The notes under the pieces were generated by a model. That model had not been told where the DNA came from and did no database searches. It worked only from the letters and a program-made list of their open reading frames with translations. Shown here piece by piece: positions 53,346 to 62,049 of a stretch of 64,000 nucleotides of DNA. The number at the start of each line of letters is the position of its first letter. Positions within the stretch are counted from its first letter, which is position 1. The stretch is from Mesorhizobium sp. INR15. Lineage in GTDB: Bacteria > Pseudomonadota > Alphaproteobacteria > Rhizobiales > Rhizobiaceae. The position numbers were made by a program, and so were the translations under genes. The DNA lies in assembly GCF_015500075.1 (NCBI RefSeq), contig NZ_CP045496.1:5218001-5282000 (forward strand), given 5' to 3'.

Positions 53346-53414
53346 GGCCCGCGGCGGCCTGCTAGCTGGGTCGTCGCCTTTAATTTCCCCATCGCATAGG
53401 GCCCGCCCGATGCA

Positions 53415-54950
53415 TCAATCCATATGGGCGGCTGGCGCGCCGCCGGCGGCGGGACCGGCCTTTGGCTTGCGCAGCAGGAAGACAAACGGGATGGCAAGCA
53501 GCGTCATCATCATCAGCAGTTTGAAGTCGTTGACGTAGGAAATCATCATCGCCTGGAGATTGACCGCGCGATCGACCTGCGAAAGCGCCATCGGGTCGCC
53601 GAGAGCGGCCGCCGGCGAAGCCGCCCAGAGATTGGGATTGAACGGATTGATGAAGACCGAAAGCTCGGCGTGATTGACCTGTATGTTACGCACCAGCAGA
53701 ACCGTTACCACCGACACGCCGATCGACGAGCCGAGGTTACGCACCAAGCTGAACAGAGCCGTTGCGTCGGTGCGGTAGCGTACGTCAAGCGTGGCGAAAG
53801 CTATGGTCGACAGTGGCACGAAAACCATCCCCATTCCCAGGCCCTGGATGACACCCGAACTGAGGATCAGCCAGTTGTCCATCTGAGGCGTGAAACCAGC
53901 CATTGTGTAAAGGGACTGTGCGGTTAGCAGAAAGCCGATGACAACCAGTATCCTGGCATCGACCTTGTTCATGAGGCGACCGACCAGAAGCATCGAGATC
54001 ATCGTGCCGACACCGCGCGGCCCGATCACGACACCAATGGTCATGGTCGGATAGCCGAAGATGGTTGCCAGCATCGGCGGCAGCAGCGACATGCTTGCGA
54101 GGATGAGCACGCCCATGACGAAGATGAACGCCAGCCCGGTGACAAAATTGCGATCGAGGAAAATCTTGGGGTCGATGAAGGGATGTTCCGCCGTCATCGT
54201 GTGAATGATGAACACCCAGAAGCCAGTTATCGAAAGACCGAGCTCGATCCAGATCTCGACCGAGGAAAACCAGTCGACCTCGCCGCCGCGATCGAGCAGC
54301 AGCTGCAGCGCACCGACGCCGAGCGATATCATGGCGAAGCCGAAGAAATCGAAGCTCCGCACCCGCCGGGCAACGGCCGGCAAGTAGGCGGCCATGCCGA
54401 GGAAGGCAAGGATGCCAACCGGCAGATTGATGAAGAAGACCCAGCGCCAGTTGAAATTCTCGGTCAGCCAACCACCAAGGGTCGGGCCCAGAATTGGTCC
54501 CAGCATGATGCCGGCGCCCCAGATGGCCATCGCCTGGCCGTGGCGTTCCTTGGGATTGATGTCGAGCAGGAAGGTCTGCGACAGCGGCACGATCGCCGCA
54601 CCGAAGACGCCTTGCATCAGCCGGAAGAAGACTATGGTCTCCAGGCTCCAGGCGATGCCGCACAACATGGAGAAGATGGTGAAGCCGACCACGGCTGCCA
54701 GGAACAGTTCCTTGCGGCCAAACCGGTCGGCCAGCCAGCCGGTCACCGGTGTCATGATGGCGGCGGCAACGATGTAGGACGTCAGCACCCAGTTGATGTT
54801 GTCAGGCGAAGCGCCGAGATCGCCGGTCATGGTCGGCAGCGCGACATTGGCGATCGTGGTGTCCAGCGCCTGCATGACCGTCGCCAGCATGAGCGCGACC
54901 GTGATCAGGCCTCGATGCGGGACTTCGCGAAACGGTTCTGGCGTGCTCAT
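53415..54950 (-). CDS. DHA2 family MFS multidrug efflux transporter (EmrB-like)
   Basis: A 511-residue, 14-helix major facilitator of the EmrB/QacA subfamily. Family motifs include TTIANVALPTMTGDLGAS at about residues 31-48 (motif D1), GWLADRFGRKELFL (motif A) and GPTLGGWLTENFNWRWVFFINLP (motif C and the H3 signature). It would pump hydrophobic drugs through the EmrA-like adaptor and an outer membrane channel encoded elsewhere. It is downstream of the MarR and EmrA-like genes but separated from the latter by 314 bases. Confidence 0.93.
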   Translation of the reverse strand: MSTPEPFREVPHRGLITVALMLATVMQALDTTIANVALPTMTGDLGASPDNINWVLTSYIVAAAIMTPVTGWLADRFGRKELFLAAVVGFTIFSMLCGIAWSLETIVFFRLMQGVFGAAIVPLSQTFLLDINPKERHGQAMAIWGAGIMLGPILGPTLGGWLTENFNWRWVFFINLPVGILAFLGMAAYLPAVARRVRSFDFFGFAMISLGVGALQLLLDRGGEVDWFSSVEIWIELGLSITGFWVFIIHTMTAEHPFIDPKIFLDRNFVTGLAFIFVMGVLILASMSLLPPMLATIFGYPTMTIGVVIGPRGVGTMISMLLVGRLMNKVDARILVVIGFLLTAQSLYTMAGFTPQMDNWLILSSGVIQGLGMGMVFVPLSTIAFATLDVRYRTDATALFSLVRNLGSSIGVSVVTVLLVRNIQVNHAELSVFINPFNPNLWAASPAAALGDPMALSQVDRAVNLQAMMISYVNDFKLLMMMTLLAIPFVFLLRKPKAGPAAGGAPAAHMD

Positions 54951-55264
54951 GATACGGAACTTCCGGCAGGTAACGAAATCGTGTACACTTGGCTTCCGGG
55001 CGGCAGAGCCTTCCGTAAGGAGAGACCCTCATCGCGGTGGGACGCGAGTATCGATGTGGGGGTTACATCGACAGAGCGTCTCGACATGACGGACGCCTGC
55101 CGCCCGGAAACCGTAGGACCAAAAGGTCCGGCGCCGAATGGTTCAGGTTCTGAGTCAACCGCATCCTTGATGCAGCACAGCCATCAGACCTTCCTCCTTC
55201 GCGCCCTCCTCTCGGACCAATCCTGTCATTGGTGCCACCTTGGCGCTGCGCGCGCCTGGGTGGC
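54951..55264. other. 314-base gap between the EmrA-like and EmrB-like genes
   Basis: Unusually long for an emrAB pair. No frame here carries protein features. A small inverted repeat GGACC-AAAA-GGTCC is at 55116-55129. The space could hold a second promoter for the transporter or an untranslated leader; nothing more specific can be seen. Confidence 0.4.
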
Positions 55265-56437
55265 TTATTCAGCCTCCGCCGCCGTGGCGTGACCGAAGAT
55301 TTTCGGAAAGCCACGGGCGACGCCGGTGTCGACGGTAACAGCCGTGCTCATGCCGGTGCGGAGCGCCATCTTTGCGTCGGGATCGGTCAGTTCGAGACGC
55401 ACCGGAATGCGCTGCGTGACCTTGACCCAGTTGCCTGTGGCGTTCTGTGCCGGCAGCAATGAGAACTCAGCTCCAGTGCCGGCGCCGATCGCCTTGACCG
55501 TCGCTTCGAAAGTACGGCCCGGATACGTGTCGACCACGATTTCCGCCTTCTGGCCGGGCTTCATGTGGGTCAGCTGAGTTTCCTTGAAATTGGCGTCGAT
55601 CCAGGTGTCGCCGGTCTCGACCAGCGAAAACAGTGGCGTGCCGGCACCGACATACTGGCCGACCTTGAACGACGAGGCCTGGCTGATGACGCCATCAGCC
55701 GGAGCGCGAACACTGGTCTGCGCCAGGTTATAGGCGGCCTTGTCGCGAGCGGCGAGCGCGGCCATCACGGTCGGGTGCTTGTCGGTCTCGATGTCCGGGT
55801 TGCCGGCAAGTGCCGCCTTGGCGCTGATGATGCCTTGCTCGGCAACCGCCATCTGCTGTTTGGCCTTGTCGAGATCGTTCTTGGCCTGATCGAGAGACGA
55901 CTTGGTGTTGATGCCCTTCTGGGCAAGATCGGCGGCGCGGTCATACTGGGACTGCGCGTAGTCGACTTCACTGGCGTCGGACTTCTGTAGCGCAGTTGCC
56001 TGGCTGTAGGCGGCACGCAACTGCTCGACGCCGACACGCGCCACGGCAACTGCCGCATCGGCCTGTGCCAAGGCGATCCTGTAGGGCTCAGGATCGAGGG
56101 CGAACAGCAGGTCGCCCTGCTTGACCGTCTGGTTGTCGGCAATGCCGACCTGAACAATCCGGCCGGCCGTATCCGAGGCGATGGAAACCTTGGCCTGCTC
56201 GAGATAGGCGTTTTCAGTTTCCTGGTAGCGGCCGCCTGTAACCCAGACATAACCGCCGCCAACGACCAACAGCGCCGGCAGCGCAACCATCAACAGAAGG
56301 CGGCCCAAACGGCTCTTCTTCTTCGGCACGACCGGGGCCGGAGCCACCGGCGGCGCAACCGCCACTGGTGCCACTACCGGCTCGGCCGGGGCTTCCAGCT
56401 TGGTCACATTCTCATCAATCTTGGCTACCGCGTTCAT
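55265..56437 (-). CDS. HlyD/EmrA family efflux periplasmic adaptor
   Basis: A 390-residue membrane fusion protein. A Pro/Val/Ala-rich cytosolic tail (residues 1-40) leads to one transmembrane helix (LGRLLLMVALPALLVVGGGYVW), a beta-barrel/lipoyl half (GRIVQVGIADNQTVKQGDLLF), a long coiled coil at about 125-215 (YDRAADLAQKGINTKSSLDQA) and the second lipoyl half (TSVRAPADGVISQASSFKVGQ). It bridges the MFS pump to an outer membrane channel. Its start overlaps the MarR stop by four bases (ATGA). Confidence 0.93.
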   Translation of the reverse strand: MNAVAKIDENVTKLEAPAEPVVAPVAVAPPVAPAPVVPKKKSRLGRLLLMVALPALLVVGGGYVWVTGGRYQETENAYLEQAKVSIASDTAGRIVQVGIADNQTVKQGDLLFALDPEPYRIALAQADAAVAVARVGVEQLRAAYSQATALQKSDASEVDYAQSQYDRAADLAQKGINTKSSLDQAKNDLDKAKQQMAVAEQGIISAKAALAGNPDIETDKHPTVMAALAARDKAAYNLAQTSVRAPADGVISQASSFKVGQYVGAGTPLFSLVETGDTWIDANFKETQLTHMKPGQKAEIVVDTYPGRTFEATVKAIGAGTGAEFSLLPAQNATGNWVKVTQRIPVRLELTDPDAKMALRTGMSTAVTVDTGVARGFPKIFGHATAAEAE

Positions 56438-56913
56438 GCTGCTGCGCCTTCCGCACTCTTGATTTTTTCGATGGACGATGTTTCGCCATCCGTCAGATTC
56501 TGGACCATCGCCTCAAGTCCCTTGATCAGGACGCGGCGGGCCTCCGGCGATACTCCAACAAGCGCTTCCTCGTAGACTTCGCCGGCCATGCTCTTGACCT
56601 GGGCATAGGCCTCGCTGGCCTTGGGCGTTGGGAAGATCATACGCACACGACGGTCGGTGGCATCCGGGCGACGCTCGATCCAGCCGCTCTCCTCCATGCG
56701 GTCGACCAGACGCGAAACGCTGATCGGCTCGATTTCGAGAAGCTCGGCAAGCCGTGCCTGGGCAACGCCGTTTTCCTTCGCAACACGGGCGAAAAGACGC
56801 CATTGAGCAGAGGAAAGGCCAAGTCCACTCGCCTTCACCTCGAAGCGCTTGCGCAACAAGCGCTGCGCGTCGTGGATCAAAAAGCCCAATCTGTCTGTAC
56901 CGTCGGAAACCAT
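56434..56913 (-). CDS. MarR family transcriptional regulator
   Basis: A 159-residue winged-helix regulator: dimerisation helix (LIHDAQRLLRKRFEVKASGLGLSSAQWRLFARV), DNA-binding AQARLAELLEIEPISVSRLVDRMEESGWIERRPD and the wing DRRVRMIFPTPKA. It is the first gene of the MarR-EmrA-EmrB efflux locus and probably represses it until a drug binds. A palindrome centred 20 bases upstream of its ATG is the likely operator. Confidence 0.94.
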   Translation of the reverse strand: MVSDGTDRLGFLIHDAQRLLRKRFEVKASGLGLSSAQWRLFARVAKENGVAQARLAELLEIEPISVSRLVDRMEESGWIERRPDATDRRVRMIFPTPKASEAYAQVKSMAGEVYEEALVGVSPEARRVLIKGLEAMVQNLTDGETSSIEKIKSAEGAAA

Positions 56914-56924
56914 GAGCGCAACAT

Positions 56925-56944
56925 ATTATAAGCGTGCTTACTAT
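56925..56944. promoter_or_regulatory. candidate MarR operator in the efflux operon promoter
   Basis: A 20-base imperfect palindrome with a perfect core, TAAGC-GT-GCTTA (56929-56940), overlaps a TATAAT-like -10 hexamer on the minus strand (complement of 56926-56931). It ends 12 bases before the MarR start. Such a site covering the promoter is what an autorepressing MarR protein needs. Confidence 0.6.
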
Positions 56945-57185
56945 TCAAGCCACGGGATTGATCCAGAGGGCGGCAAATGTGCATGGCAGCCTTGCAAGAT
57001 AGGTCTTGGTTAGCGACTGGTGAAGGCGGCGGCGACCGATCGTCGGCATCTCGGTTCGTCAAGCCAATGGCATTGGCCGCGTCGGCTAAAGTCATGCGCC
57101 TGAAATCCCCCAATATTTTCCCTCACACTGGTTCGACGCGACGGATTCATGTACAGCCGCAGTGTCTGGACCGGGGGGCCAACGC

Positions 57186-57794
57186 ATGCCTACGCTTTAC
57201 GCACTCAAACCGGCTTTTCAGGGAAAGCTGCGGCCGCTGGTCAATCGGCTGGCGGCGCTCGGCGTCACCGCCAACAGCATAACGCTCCTGGCCGCACTGA
57301 TGTCGATCGTCGCCGGCGCGGCGATTGCGATGCTGCCCGAATCGCGCCCGCTGCTCCTGCTCGTTCCCGTTGTGCTGTTCGTGCGCATGGCGCTCAATGC
57401 CGTCGACGGCATGCTGGCCCGGGAGCACGGGCAGGCTTCGACGCTTGGCATGTATCTGAACGAGTTCTGCGATGTGGTCTCGGACGTTGCGCTGATCCTG
57501 CCCTTCGCCTTTGTTCCACCTTTCACCCCATGGGGCGTTGTCGCCTTTGCCATAACTGCTGTTCTAACCGAGTTCGCCGGTGTGCTCGGCATCGCGGCCA
57601 GGATCGGACGCAACTACGCAGGGCCGTTCGGCAAGAGCGACCGGGCACTGGCGCTGGGCGTCATTGCCGTGCTGTGCGCTGCCGGGCTCTGGCCGGGCTG
57701 GCTCGCGCCGCTTGTGTTTCCAGCCATGGCAACCTTGTCGCTGCTGACCGCCATAAACCGGATACGCGCCGGTCTTATTGGCAGCGCCAGTTGA
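57186..57794 (+). CDS. CDP-alcohol phosphatidyltransferase family protein (YnbA-like)
   Basis: A 202-residue inner membrane enzyme with about six helices. The family motif D-x2-DG-x2-AR-x8-G-x3-D-x3-D appears as N71-AV-D74-G-ML-AR-x8-G88-MYL-N92-EFC-D96, so two of the four metal-binding aspartates are asparagines. That is unusual and could mean altered metal use or a non-canonical reaction. I use ATG 57186 with GGGGGG upstream rather than the GTG at 57162. It opens a six-gene cluster. Size and partners match E. coli ynbA. The alcohol substrate is unknown. Confidence 0.87.
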   Translation: MPTLYALKPAFQGKLRPLVNRLAALGVTANSITLLAALMSIVAGAAIAMLPESRPLLLLVPVVLFVRMALNAVDGMLAREHGQASTLGMYLNEFCDVVSDVALILPFAFVPPFTPWGVVAFAITAVLTEFAGVLGIAARIGRNYAGPFGKSDRALALGVIAVLCAAGLWPGWLAPLVFPAMATLSLLTAINRIRAGLIGSAS

Positions 57795-57809
57795 GCATGG
57801 GAGCTCGCC

Positions 57810-59618
57810 ATGCCGCCTGAGGGAAATATCATGATGCACGAACCGGTCGCCGCCACGCCCGCGCAGGATCTCGGCCGGACAGCGCAAGAACGCGTGTTCC
57901 GCAGCCATGACGGGACGGAGATTTTCTATCGGTTCTGGCCTGCGGCCTCCGCCAGCGCCAAGGGAGCGGTCGTGCTCTTCCATCGCGGCCACGAGCATGG
58001 CGGCCGCATGGCGCATCTCGTCGACGAGCTGCGAATGCCCGACCATGCCTTCTACGCATGGGACGCGCGCGGCAATGGCCGCTCATCCGGCGAGCGCGGC
58101 TACGCGCCATCCTTCGCCGCGCTGGTGCGCGACATCGACTGCTTCATGCGTGAGATCGCCGCGAAGGACGGCTTCGGGACACAGGATATCGCGCTGATCG
58201 CGCAATCGTTCGGTGCTGTGCTTGCGGCGGCCTGGGTGCATGACTACGCGCCCAAACTGCGCGCCATGGTGCTGGCCTCGCCAGCCTTTTCGGTCAAGCT
58301 CTATGTTCCCTTCGCCAAGGAAGGCATCGCGCTCTGGCAGAAACTCAAGGGCCGCTTCTTCGTCAATTCCTACGTCAAGGCGAAGTTCCTGACGCATGAT
58401 CCCGTGCGCATCGCTTCCTTCGAGAGCGACCCGCTGATCACGCGGCCGATCGCCTCCAACATCCTGGTCGAGCTCTACCAGCACGCCGCCCGCATTGTTG
58501 CCGACGCCCGCGCCATCACCGTGCCGACGCAGTTGCTGCTGTCGGGCAGCGACTGGGTGGTACGCCACGGCCCGCAGCATGAATTCTTCGTCAATCTCGG
58601 CAGCCGTGTCAAGGAACGCCACGTGCTGCCCGGCTTCTTCCACGACACGCTGGGCGAACGCGACCGCGCGCAAGCGCTGGACCTGATCAGGCCCTTCCTG
58701 GGCAAGCAGTTCACCGCGCCGGACGCCGTCGTCGACCTCAAGCAGGCCGATATCGCCGGCTATACACGCGACGAAGCCGACAGGCTGGCATCACCGCTCG
58801 ATCTGTTGTCGCCAAAGGGTCTCTATTGGGCCTTCAGCCGCGCTTCGATCCGCATGGGCGCCTGGTTCTCAAGAGGCATGAAGGCCGGCATCACCACCGG
58901 CTTCGATTCCGGCTCGACGCTGGATTATGTCTACGAGAATGAAGCGCGCGGCCTCGGCCCGATCGGCCGTATCGTCGACCGCGTCTTCCTGGAAGCCATC
59001 GGCTGGCGCGGCATCCGCCAGCGCAAGCTCCACCTGGAAGAACTCATCGGCTCTTCACTGGCAACACTCAAGGCGGCAGGCCGGCCATCGCATATTCTCG
59101 ACATCGCCGCCGGCCATGGCCGCTATGTTCTCGATGCCATCAAGAACAGCCCGGAGCAGCCCGCGAGCGTGCGCCTGCAGGATTACTTCGACCTCAACGT
59201 CGGGCTTGGCCGCAAGCTGATCGCGGAGCGGCAGTTGCCGGCCAATGTCTCCTTTGAGCGTGCCGACGCTTTCGATCCCGCAATGCTTGCGGCCATCGAC
59301 CCGGCGCCGGACCTCGCCATCGTGTCGGGCCTCTACGAACTGTTTTCCGACAATGCGATGATCGCCCGTTCGCTGGGTGGCCTTGCGGGCACCATGCAGC
59401 CGGGAAGCCTTTTGCTCTATACCAACCAGCCCTGGCATCCGCAGCTTGAAATGATCGCGCGCAGCCTGACCTCGCATCGCGGCGGCCAGGCCTGGGTCAT
59501 GCGCCGCCGCACACAAGGCGAAATGGACCAGCTTGTCGAAGCCGCCGGGTTCGACAAGCTCGACCAGCGCATCGACCAGTGGGGCATCTTCACCGTCTCT
59601 GTCGCGCGGCGCCGCTGA
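57810..59618 (+). CDS. alpha/beta hydrolase - SAM methyltransferase fusion (YnbC-like)
   Basis: A 602-residue fusion. Residues 30 to about 300 form a monoacylglycerol-lipase-like alpha/beta hydrolase (VLFHRGHEHGG, WDARGNGRS, nucleophile Ser in IAQSFG near residue 133, final His in GFFHDTLGERD). Residues from about 415 form a class I methyltransferase (HILDIAAGHGRYVLDAI). A linker with STLDYVYENEARG joins them. Either ATG 57810 or ATG 57831 is plausible; both have purine-rich sites. Matches E. coli YnbC in fusion and size. It probably acts on a lipid made by its neighbours, hydrolysing an acyl ester and methylating a product. Confidence 0.88.
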   Translation: MPPEGNIMMHEPVAATPAQDLGRTAQERVFRSHDGTEIFYRFWPAASASAKGAVVLFHRGHEHGGRMAHLVDELRMPDHAFYAWDARGNGRSSGERGYAPSFAALVRDIDCFMREIAAKDGFGTQDIALIAQSFGAVLAAAWVHDYAPKLRAMVLASPAFSVKLYVPFAKEGIALWQKLKGRFFVNSYVKAKFLTHDPVRIASFESDPLITRPIASNILVELYQHAARIVADARAITVPTQLLLSGSDWVVRHGPQHEFFVNLGSRVKERHVLPGFFHDTLGERDRAQALDLIRPFLGKQFTAPDAVVDLKQADIAGYTRDEADRLASPLDLLSPKGLYWAFSRASIRMGAWFSRGMKAGITTGFDSGSTLDYVYENEARGLGPIGRIVDRVFLEAIGWRGIRQRKLHLEELIGSSLATLKAAGRPSHILDIAAGHGRYVLDAIKNSPEQPASVRLQDYFDLNVGLGRKLIAERQLPANVSFERADAFDPAMLAAIDPAPDLAIVSGLYELFSDNAMIARSLGGLAGTMQPGSLLLYTNQPWHPQLEMIARSLTSHRGGQAWVMRRRTQGEMDQLVEAAGFDKLDQRIDQWGIFTVSVARRR

Positions 59619-59624
59619 ACAAAG

Positions 59625-60950
59625 ATGGTGTCATCGCTTTTATCAACGCCACGCACCGAACCTTATGGACAGGTCGTGGTAAGGGCAGCCTTGTGGCTGG
59701 CCTTCCTGGCGCCGTTCTTCTACCTCAGCTACGGTTATGCCAACTACTTGGCGTCGCGGCGCGATGATGTCGGCAGCATCGTGTTCTCGTGGGAGCACAG
59801 CATCCCATTTGTTGCCTGGACCATCGTGCCTTACTGGTCGATCAACCTTTTCTACGGGCTATCGCTGCTGCTCAACGAAACCAGGCAAGGCGTCAACCGC
59901 CTCGCTGGCCGTTATCTTACAGCGCAGCTCGTCGCCGTCGCCTGTTTCATCCTGTTTCCGCTGACCGCGACCTTCGTGCGGCCGGCCACGTCAGGCCTGC
60001 CGGGCTTTCTGTTTGCCGTGCTTGGCGGCTTCGACAAGCCTTTCAACCAGGCGCCATCGCTGCACATTGCATTGCTCATGATCATCTGGGACCACTGGCG
60101 CCTCCGGCTGAAAGGCCCTGTCTTGCCGGTCTGGCATGTCTGGTGCTTCCTGATTGGCGCTTCTGTGCTGACGACATGGCAGCATCATTTCATCGACATC
60201 CCGACCGGTGCCCTGCTGGGTTTTTTTGCCCTGTGGCTGTTTCCGCGCGGCGGTGACTTGCCGTTTTCAGGCGCCCGGCTAACCAGCGACCCAAAGGCGC
60301 GACGCCTGACGATCTACTATACCGCCGGATCCGCGCTGATGCTGGCGGCGGCCGTTGCTGGCACGTTGTGTTCAGCGTTTTGGCTCGTCCTGCTGTGGCC
60401 GGCGCTGGCGCTCGCGATCGTCGCCTTCGGTTATGCCGGAGCAGGAGCACGCGTGTTCCAGAAATCCGCCGACGGCACTGTCACGCTGGCCAGCCGTATT
60501 CTTCTTTCGCCTTACCGTCTCGGCGCCAGGGTGAACATGTGGGCCTGGACTCGCAAACTTCCCCCACAAGTCGCGATTGCCGATGGTGTTTTCCTCGGCC
60601 GCTTTCCGACGGCCCACGAAGCCAATAGTTTTGGTACGGTCATCGACCTCGCCGCGGAGCTTGAAAAACCCTCGGGCGCTGCCTGCAATTGGATCAGCTT
60701 TCCAATGATTGATCTGTTGCCGCCGTCAGGCACGCTACAGCAACAAGCGGCAGGCACCCTGGAGAGCGTCCGGCCCATCGGCACGGTGCTGGTCTGCTGC
60801 GCGCTCGGCTTCCAGCGCAGTGCCGGCGTCGTCGCGGAATGGCTGGTGGTCACCGGCAGAGCGCAAACACCGGCGATCGCGCTGCGTATGCTCACTGCCG
60901 CCGGCCGGCCCGTCCATATCGCCGGCGCGACGGAACGGACGGCATCATGA
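59625..60950 (+). CDS. PAP2-like phosphatase fused to a dual-specificity phosphatase domain (YnbD-like)
   Basis: A 441-residue membrane protein. The N-terminal two thirds have six to eight helices and PAP2 traces: NQAPSLHIAL near residue 142 and TTWQHHFIDIPTGALLGF near 187, supplying the two catalytic histidines. From about residue 315 a soluble tail holds the CX5R signature CALGFQRS with Cys and Arg, typical of tyrosine/dual-specificity phosphatases, though the usual preceding His is Cys. It would dephosphorylate a phosphatidyl or isoprenoid phosphate. It lies six bases after the YnbC-like stop. Confidence 0.88.
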   Translation: MVSSLLSTPRTEPYGQVVVRAALWLAFLAPFFYLSYGYANYLASRRDDVGSIVFSWEHSIPFVAWTIVPYWSINLFYGLSLLLNETRQGVNRLAGRYLTAQLVAVACFILFPLTATFVRPATSGLPGFLFAVLGGFDKPFNQAPSLHIALLMIIWDHWRLRLKGPVLPVWHVWCFLIGASVLTTWQHHFIDIPTGALLGFFALWLFPRGGDLPFSGARLTSDPKARRLTIYYTAGSALMLAAAVAGTLCSAFWLVLLWPALALAIVAFGYAGAGARVFQKSADGTVTLASRILLSPYRLGARVNMWAWTRKLPPQVAIADGVFLGRFPTAHEANSFGTVIDLAAELEKPSGAACNWISFPMIDLLPPSGTLQQQAAGTLESVRPIGTVLVCCALGFQRSAGVVAEWLVVTGRAQTPAIALRMLTAAGRPVHIAGATERTAS

Positions 60951-61390
60951 CCGGCAATGCCTATCAGGATAGAACAGAGCGCTTCGCACGCATGCTGATG
61001 CGGCAGGCAGCCTGGCCGGCCGCATTGGTGGTGGCCGCGAATATCCTTACGCCACTGGCGGCCTCGGCGCGCGGCGCATTTGCCTCCCGGCACGCCGATA
61101 TCGCACTGTCGCTCGCCGCTGCAAGTGCGGTGGCCGTGCTTGCGTTCTCCACTCTGCTGGCATTCGACGCGCTGCTGTTCAGGATCATGGCCAGCCATGG
61201 TGACGATGCGTCGGGCGGTGCAGCAGTGGATGGTCTCCTGGCGCGCATGCGCCTCAAGCCCTCCCCGTCCACCACCCGACTGCTCGATGATCGGATGGCG
61301 GGCACGCGCCGGCTGCTTTTCAAGCAGCGGATTGCTTTCGGCCTGTTCGTGGCGATGCTTTTCGCCGCGGCATTCTGGGCGCCGCTATGA
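60947..61390 (+). CDS. small membrane protein of the ynb-like operon
   Basis: A 147-residue protein I do not recognise. Three hydrophobic segments (WPAALVVAANILTPLAA near residue 23, ALSLAAASAVAVLAFSTLL near 55 and FGLFVAMLFAAAFW at the C-terminus) predict an inner membrane protein; between them is a charged cytosolic loop (RMRLKPSPSTTRLLDDRMAG). Its ATG overlaps the preceding stop (ATGA) and its stop overlaps the next ATG, so it is an integral part of the operon. E. coli ynbABCD has no equivalent that I know of. Confidence 0.8.
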   Translation: MTGNAYQDRTERFARMLMRQAAWPAALVVAANILTPLAASARGAFASRHADIALSLAAASAVAVLAFSTLLAFDALLFRIMASHGDDASGGAAVDGLLARMRLKPSPSTTRLLDDRMAGTRRLLFKQRIAFGLFVAMLFAAAFWAPL

Positions 61391-62049
61391 ACAGGCTTTC
61401 GCTCAAAACCTTCACCTTGCTGCAGACGGCAACGTCCGTCGGCCTGTCGGCGATGGCCTGGGCAGTGACCGGTGTGCGGCCAATCTGGAACGGCAGCCTA
61501 CCGTCGGAGCGGCAGCGCATCTATTTCGCCAATCACACCAGCCATGGCGACTTCATCCTGCTGTCGGCCTGTCTCTCGGAAAAAGAGCGCGCGATGACCC
61601 ATGCGGTTGCCGCCGGCGAGTATTGGGGAAAGTCGCGGCTGCGCCGTTTTATCGCCGAGGACATGCTGTCGTCGGTGCTGATCAGCCGGCAATGGACAAA
61701 GCCTGAAGAGAACCCGATCGAGATCATGCTGTCGGTTCTCGATCAGGGTCATTCGCTGATCCTCTTTCCCGAGGGCACCCGCAACATGACCGAGGAGCCG
61801 CTGCTCAACTTCCGCTCCGGGCTCTACAATCTGTCGATCGCGCGCCCAGATGTCGAGCTGATCCCGTGCTGGATTGAGAACATGTCGCGCGTGCTGCCCA
61901 AGGGACAGTTCCTGCCTGTGCCACTGTTGTGCCGCGTGGTTTTCGGCGCGCCGGTGGCGGTCGCCCCTGGCGAAGAGCGCCGCGGTTTCCTCAACCGCGC
62001 CCACGCGGCACTGCTTGCGCTCAACCCGCGCCCCGAGCGAGACGATTGA
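61387..62049 (+). CDS. 1-acyl-sn-glycerol-3-phosphate acyltransferase (PlsC-like)
   Basis: A 220-residue membrane acyltransferase: the HX4D box is NHTSHGDF near residue 52, and the second motif FPEGTRN lies near residue 127. It makes phosphatidic acid or acylates another lysolipid. It lies inside the ynb-like operon, with four-base or shorter overlaps on both sides, feeding its product to the CdsA-like enzyme next to it. A housekeeping PlsC is expected elsewhere, so this is probably pathway-specific. Confidence 0.92.
   Translation: MNRLSLKTFTLLQTATSVGLSAMAWAVTGVRPIWNGSLPSERQRIYFANHTSHGDFILLSACLSEKERAMTHAVAAGEYWGKSRLRRFIAEDMLSSVLISRQWTKPEENPIEIMLSVLDQGHSLILFPEGTRNMTEEPLLNFRSGLYNLSIARPDVELIPCWIENMSRVLPKGQFLPVPLLCRVVFGAPVAVAPGEERRGFLNRAHAALLALNPRPERDD

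Noticed and set aside
53415..56913. Possible RND or ABC efflux interpretation of the MarR locus
   Set aside because: The pump has 14 helices and DHA2 MFS motifs; no RND or ABC signature is present.
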